Assembly: GCA_016841945.1 (NCBI GenBank)
Contig: JAENYC010000014.1
Span: forward strand, 1-64,000
DNA length: 64,000 bases
Origin: Haloplasma contractile
GTDB taxonomy: Bacteria; Bacillota_I; Bacilli_A; Haloplasmatales; Haloplasmataceae
Direction of reading: 5' to 3'
In this document: one piece after another, positions 63,586-64,000 of the stretch
How the letters are laid out: every line of letters starts with the position of its first letter
How positions within the stretch are numbered: the first letter of the stretch is position 1
Notes under the pieces: generated by a model
Told to the model about the DNA's origin: nothing
Seen by the model: only the letters and a program-made list of their open reading frames with translations
Database searches by the model: none
Translations under genes and position numbers: made by a program

Positions 63586-64000
63586 TTATTTATAGACTCT
63601 CCATAATAAATTGCCATTATCATCAAGATACGTCATATATTCAAAATTATATTCTTCTTCATAAGCAACCATACGGATATAATCTCTATCGAATTGTACA
63701 ATTTGTTCATAATAGGTTGAAGTTATTCCATTATAAATCCGCTTTCCAGATTGATCTAATACCACATAGGTTTTAATATCTCCACCTTCATTTGATGCAA
63801 ATATCACATTGCAATCGGTTATATCATCTCCAAGATAATAATTAATCATAAAGTTTAATTCCTCATTAGATAAGTGTTGATACTCACTATGACCATATTC
63901 AATTGTTAAAATCCTATTCTGATTAACAGTGCCAACGTAATCAAATTCATGTGAAAGGATAATATTACCCTGATGATCAATCAACCCCTCTTTTCCATTA
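63586..64000 (-). CDS. WG-repeat protein, C-terminal part (cut by right edge)
   Basis: The frame is open to the right edge and reads NGKEGLIDHQGNIILSHEFD at its start. The GK.GLID..GN pattern is the WG-repeat unit. Further diverged units follow (TYVVLDQSGKRIYNG, TYLDDNGNLLWRVYK). WG-repeat proteins are beta-rich, often surface or binding proteins of unknown role. The N-terminus lies outside the window. A TTG at 63984 is inside the repeat and is not the start. Confidence 0.82.
   Translation of the reverse strand, partial: NGKEGLIDHQGNIILSHEFDYVGTVNQNRILTIEYGHSEYQHLSNEELNFMINYYLGDDITDCNVIFASNEGGDIKTYVVLDQSGKRIYNGITSTYYEQIVQFDRDYIRMVAYEEEYNFEYMTYLDDNGNLLWRVYK

Noticed and set aside
1-64000. CRISPR arrays, tRNA or rRNA genes
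   Set aside because: No regularly spaced repeats and no tRNA- or rRNA-like conserved stretches were seen in the intergenic regions; a dedicated scan was not possible.

Overview
The window is AT-rich (roughly 30% GC by eye) DNA from a Gram-positive-type bacterium. Shine-Dalgarno sites are strong (AAGGAGG type), intrinsic terminators are abundant, and UGA is a normal stop codon (standard bacterial code). At least seven lipoproteins are encoded, and several carry Thr/Glu-rich stalks just after the lipidated cysteine. The gene content is that of an anaerobic amino-acid fermenter: an NADH-linked [FeFe]-hydrogenase, glutamate mutase and a citramalate/citrate lyase. This suits a deep-branching low-GC Bacillota, possibly near Haloplasma/Izemoplasma/Turicibacter. 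That placement is inference; no rRNA or tRNA gene was recognised to settle it.

Layout. 1-0.66 kb: broken 5' part of an Rhs/wall-associated-type surface protein. 0.87-3.7 kb: P2A cation ATPase behind a yybP-ykoY (Mn2+) riboswitch. 3.8-11 kb: GNAT enzyme, secreted subtilase, radical SAM protein, a decayed esterase pseudogene, DUF3795 protein, and a TetR-CPBP protease pair with a clear operator. 11-16.4 kb: EFR1-type flavodoxin/ferredoxin protein and the hydC-hydB-hydA hydrogenase operon. 16.5-26 kb: GNAT, YwaF-like membrane protein, secreted endonuclease I lipoprotein, an unknown lipoprotein, an 1148-residue S41-protease lipoprotein, and a two-gene operon for a secreted caspase-fold protein. 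26.4-31.3 kb: NAD salvage operon (nrtR-like, pncA, pncB, a polynucleotide kinase-phosphatase-like protein, nitroreductase). 31.4-39.6 kb: rsgA with a leader-peptide attenuator, 5'-3' exonuclease, SIMPL protein, old yellow enzyme, MFS transporter, and an SF2 helicase with an internal hydrophobic segment.

The centre of interest is 39.7-60.5 kb. About 18 minus-strand genes, tightly packed or overlapping, lie between one promoter/leader (60.3-60.5 kb) and one terminator (39.7 kb). In order they are glutamate mutase (mutS, mutL, mutE), methylaspartate ammonia-lyase, the three lyase subunits (citD, citE, citF), a lipoprotein gamma-glutamyltransferase, a TRAP-like permease, a 48-residue membrane peptide not previously delimited here, two M14-like zinc amidohydrolases around a DUF6305-like lipoprotein, the poly-gamma-glutamate (PGA) synthase pair pgsB and pgsC, a PgsW-like protein, a 1292-residue repeat lipoprotein and glutamate racemase (murI). 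The locus reads as one unit able to make PGA from L- and D-glutamate, cut it outside the cell, re-import glutamate and ferment it to pyruvate and acetate. It could be a glutamate-polymer store, or a scavenging system for foreign PGA. The promoter region carries a near-consensus cre site, a palindrome at the transcription start and a long hairpin followed by a U-run, so catabolite control and leader attenuation are likely.

60.7-64 kb: an IS1634-like transposase just upstream of that promoter, a Gate-domain membrane protein, and a WG-repeat protein cut by the right edge.
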